From positions 1 through 7,034 of the forward strand of contig DEBI01000123.1 in the NCBI GenBank assembly GCA_002348465.1: 7,034 bases of DNA. The letters are read 5' to 3'. The notes beneath the pieces were generated by a model, which was not told the DNA's origin, made no database searches, and was given only the letters and a program-made list of their open reading frames with translations. Made by a program: the position numbers and the translations under genes. Positions 5,241 through 7,034 of the stretch are shown here, one piece after another (position 1 is the first letter of the stretch; the number at the start of each line of letters is the position of its first letter). The DNA is from Gemmatimonadales bacterium UBA2960. Its GTDB lineage: Bacteria; Gemmatimonadota; Gemmatimonadetes; Longimicrobiales; Gaopeijiaceae.

Positions 5241-7034
5241 CTATCTCTCGGTTGGCTGCTCCATAAGCGCGTTAAAGAGCAACTTATAAGTACCGTGGGT
5301 CTGCGCCCGATGTTGAGTCCGAAAACCAAGCATAAGAATTGTGCCCTCGCCCTTGTTAATAACCGCTACCGCAGCCCTTTCTGCTATCGTCTGCTCACCT
5401 AGTAACCAGCCACTCTCCAGAATATCGCGCTCAGGATACGTAGCTAGCCGATGCACATCTGAACTGTAGGCTCCAGCACGTGTATCGTAGACTTGACCAC
5501 CGGCCAAGAAAGCTGCGAGAGCACGATCAGGCATCCCGAAGGCGAGCGGATGCTCATTGTCGACATTAATCCTAAGGGTTGCCCCGGGTGCCCAGAAATC
5601 TCTACCCCACAGCCCTTCTACGTGGTTGCTCACCGGAACGTCCAAATCCTCAAGCGCTAAATCACCAGCCTCGGAAAATGTCACCAGCATGCCACCGTTA
5701 TGGACGAACTCGTCTAGAGCAGTAATACCCGCTTGGCCAAAACCACTCCGGTACGCGGGCGGCGCAGCCTCCGGGTCATCACTACCGTCGACCATCATTT
5801 CCCTAGAGTCACTCGGCAGAATGATTACGTCCCATCGCTCATGCAGGTCTCCTCGCAAGATCTCCTCGTCCATGATGGTCGTGTACTGGAACTCAAAATC
5901 TTCAAGGAGTAATCGCGTCCAACCCTCATCCATATTCCCACCGTAGTAGCGCTGGAACATCCCGATGCGCTGCTGGGAAAGCGGATAAACCCCAGTCCCG
6001 TCGAGTGCAGCCGCGGGGAGCGGTGCGAAATTGACCCCCGTCTCTTCAGCGATCTCACGAACGACTTCTATGTCCACACCGGAACCCACGAGAAAGTCAC
6101 CCATTTGAAAATCACTCCCGTCCGTGCGCGCGCGACTCACTGTAGCCCCTGCAACGAACAGCCGATTTACCGCTTCGAATGAGTCGTTGAGTTGAGTATC
6201 TAGCACGTATCCGCCTGCACCTTCAGCTACGTCACCAACAGGATTGATCTCACTGGAGACAGTCGTCAGTGGGGCCACGACTGCGGTGCTAACCGGGTCA
6301 ACGCGCACACCCATGAACTCTGAAATGTTATCCGTAGTCATATCGTACGGGCGGATCGGATTACCATCCCGGTCTCGTGTATAACTGTTATCTGGATAAT
6401 AAGTCTTCCCTAGCAGCCATCGGATGACGCCCCTTTTGGGCTGGGCTAGGGATACCACATAACTACCCTCTCCATACACGCGCCCCTCGTGTTCGAACTC
6501 CCGACTCGCTTGATCGATCGTAATACCCTGAAGAAAGAGCTTGTTGACCATCTTCTGCATGGTGAGTGGATCGTGTTGCTCTGCAGGAATGATGAAAGCT
6601 TTCGTTTCTCCCTCCTTTCCTCGCTCTGTCTGTCGATTCGCCTTGTTGAAGGCGTTACGTAGAACCGTCTCTCGGTTCTTCGCAGCAATCTCTAGCGGGG
6701 AGAATGTGGCAACGACTTGTCGGTCAACGATGTCGCGGACACGCCACCAACCACCCTCCCACGGGTTTGGAAAGGTGGTCTGCATCTCATATTCAGGGAG
6801 CTGTCGCGATCCCACCAACTGATCTGGATGTACATACAGTGGGGTCGCGAGACGGGCACTAGCTGACTCGGTCAGCATCCCTGCTATGTTGTGAAAAGGC
6901 GTGATCCAGTGGAACCCGAAATGTCCCCAACCAGAGTAAATCGCTGCTCCAATCGCGCCCTCGAGCTCGTGCTCGTCCATCTTGTACGCCATGTGAGCGC
7001 CATACCATGCCATCTCACGCCAGACGAGGGGATC
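5241..7034 (-). CDS. M14 zinc-carboxypeptidase-like protein with GATase1-like C-terminal region, 5' part missing
   Basis: The reading frame is open to the right edge, so this is the C-terminal 597 residues of a larger protein. The start of the visible part (about residues 8-70) resembles the end of an M14 metallopeptidase domain of the long exported type. The GFHWITPFHNIAGMLTESAS block contains Glu56, which may be the catalytic glutamate. The zinc-binding residues would lie outside the window, so peptidase activity cannot be judged. The final 250 residues look like a class I glutamine amidotransferase-type fold: RIGMFQRYYGGNMDEGWTR, WDVIILPSD, GITALDEFVHNGGMLVTFSEAGD, and the terminal FRTQHRAQTHGTYKLLFNAL. 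There is no cysteine in the visible sequence, so the usual amidotransferase nucleophile is missing and this part is probably structural or ligand-binding. The gene converges on the PPIase gene. An exported location is inferred from the family, since the signal region is not present. Confidence 0.82.
   Translation of the reverse strand, partial: DPLVWREMAWYGAHMAYKMDEHELEGAIGAAIYSGWGHFGFHWITPFHNIAGMLTESASARLATPLYVHPDQLVGSRQLPEYEMQTTFPNPWEGGWWRVRDIVDRQVVATFSPLEIAAKNRETVLRNAFNKANRQTERGKEGETKAFIIPAEQHDPLTMQKMVNKLFLQGITIDQASREFEHEGRVYGEGSYVVSLAQPKRGVIRWLLGKTYYPDNSYTRDRDGNPIRPYDMTTDNISEFMGVRVDPVSTAVVAPLTTVSSEINPVGDVAEGAGGYVLDTQLNDSFEAVNRLFVAGATVSRARTDGSDFQMGDFLVGSGVDIEVVREIAEETGVNFAPLPAAALDGTGVYPLSQQRIGMFQRYYGGNMDEGWTRLLLEDFEFQYTTIMDEEILRGDLHERWDVIILPSDSREMMVDGSDDPEAAPPAYRSGFGQAGITALDEFVHNGGMLVTFSEAGDLALEDLDVPVSNHVEGLWGRDFWAPGATLRINVDNEHPLAFGMPDRALAAFLAGGQVYDTRAGAYSSDVHRLATYPERDILESGWLLGEQTIAERAAVAVINKGEGTILMLGFRTQHRAQTHGTYKLLFNALMEQPTER

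Noticed and set aside
5557..5946. A 129-codon forward-strand open frame opposite the M14-like gene
   Set aside because: Its translation is rich in Ser and Pro with no recognisable motif, as expected for the antisense of a real gene.
1..7034. A defence island, biosynthetic cluster or CRISPR system
   Set aside because: Apart from one small HTH protein, the genes are recognisable metabolic or envelope enzymes. No repeat array, nuclease, transposase or synthase is visible.

Overview
The window looks like chromosomal DNA from a Gram-negative-type, heterotrophic bacterium. It carries five housekeeping or peptide-metabolism genes and one unrecognised small DNA-binding-type gene. The combination of an exported S9 peptidase, a lipoprotein cyclophilin, and a long M14-type protein with a glutamine-amidotransferase-like tail resembles Gemmatimonadota or Acidobacteriota-like uncultured lineages. 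That placement is inference from protein style only; no rRNA or tRNA is present to confirm it. I see no CRISPR array, insertion sequence, tRNA or rRNA.

Layout: four genes run leftwards from about 4272 to 7. In transcription order they are a threonine aldolase (4272 to 3226), an exported S9 prolyl-oligopeptidase-family peptidase (3139 to 1130), peptide-methionine sulfoxide reductase MsrA (1130 to 588), and a 141-residue basic protein with two predicted helix-turn-helix regions (432 to 7). The S9 stop and the MsrA start share a base (TGATG), so these two are very probably translationally coupled. The aldolase is 86 bases upstream of the S9 start. The HTH gene is separated from msrA by 155 bases and may have its own promoter.

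A lipoprotein cyclophilin-type peptidylprolyl isomerase runs rightwards (4430-5143), divergent from the aldolase, and ends in a strong intrinsic terminator (5162-5203). It converges on the 3' part of a large M14 zinc-carboxypeptidase-like gene (5241 to the right edge, reverse strand), whose N-terminal catalytic region lies outside the window.

Functional theme: several products act on the cell envelope (S9 peptidase with signal peptide, PPIase lipoprotein, probably the M14 protein) and deal with protein folding, repair or peptide breakdown. MsrA and threonine aldolase are cytoplasmic. Two starts were corrected from the longest reading frame using Shine-Dalgarno evidence: the S9 gene begins at a GTG (3139) and the aldolase at an internal ATG (4272). 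The most novel item is the small HTH protein at the left edge. It looks like the DNA-binding tail of an HNH homing endonuclease without the nuclease. I found no clear new multi-gene system.
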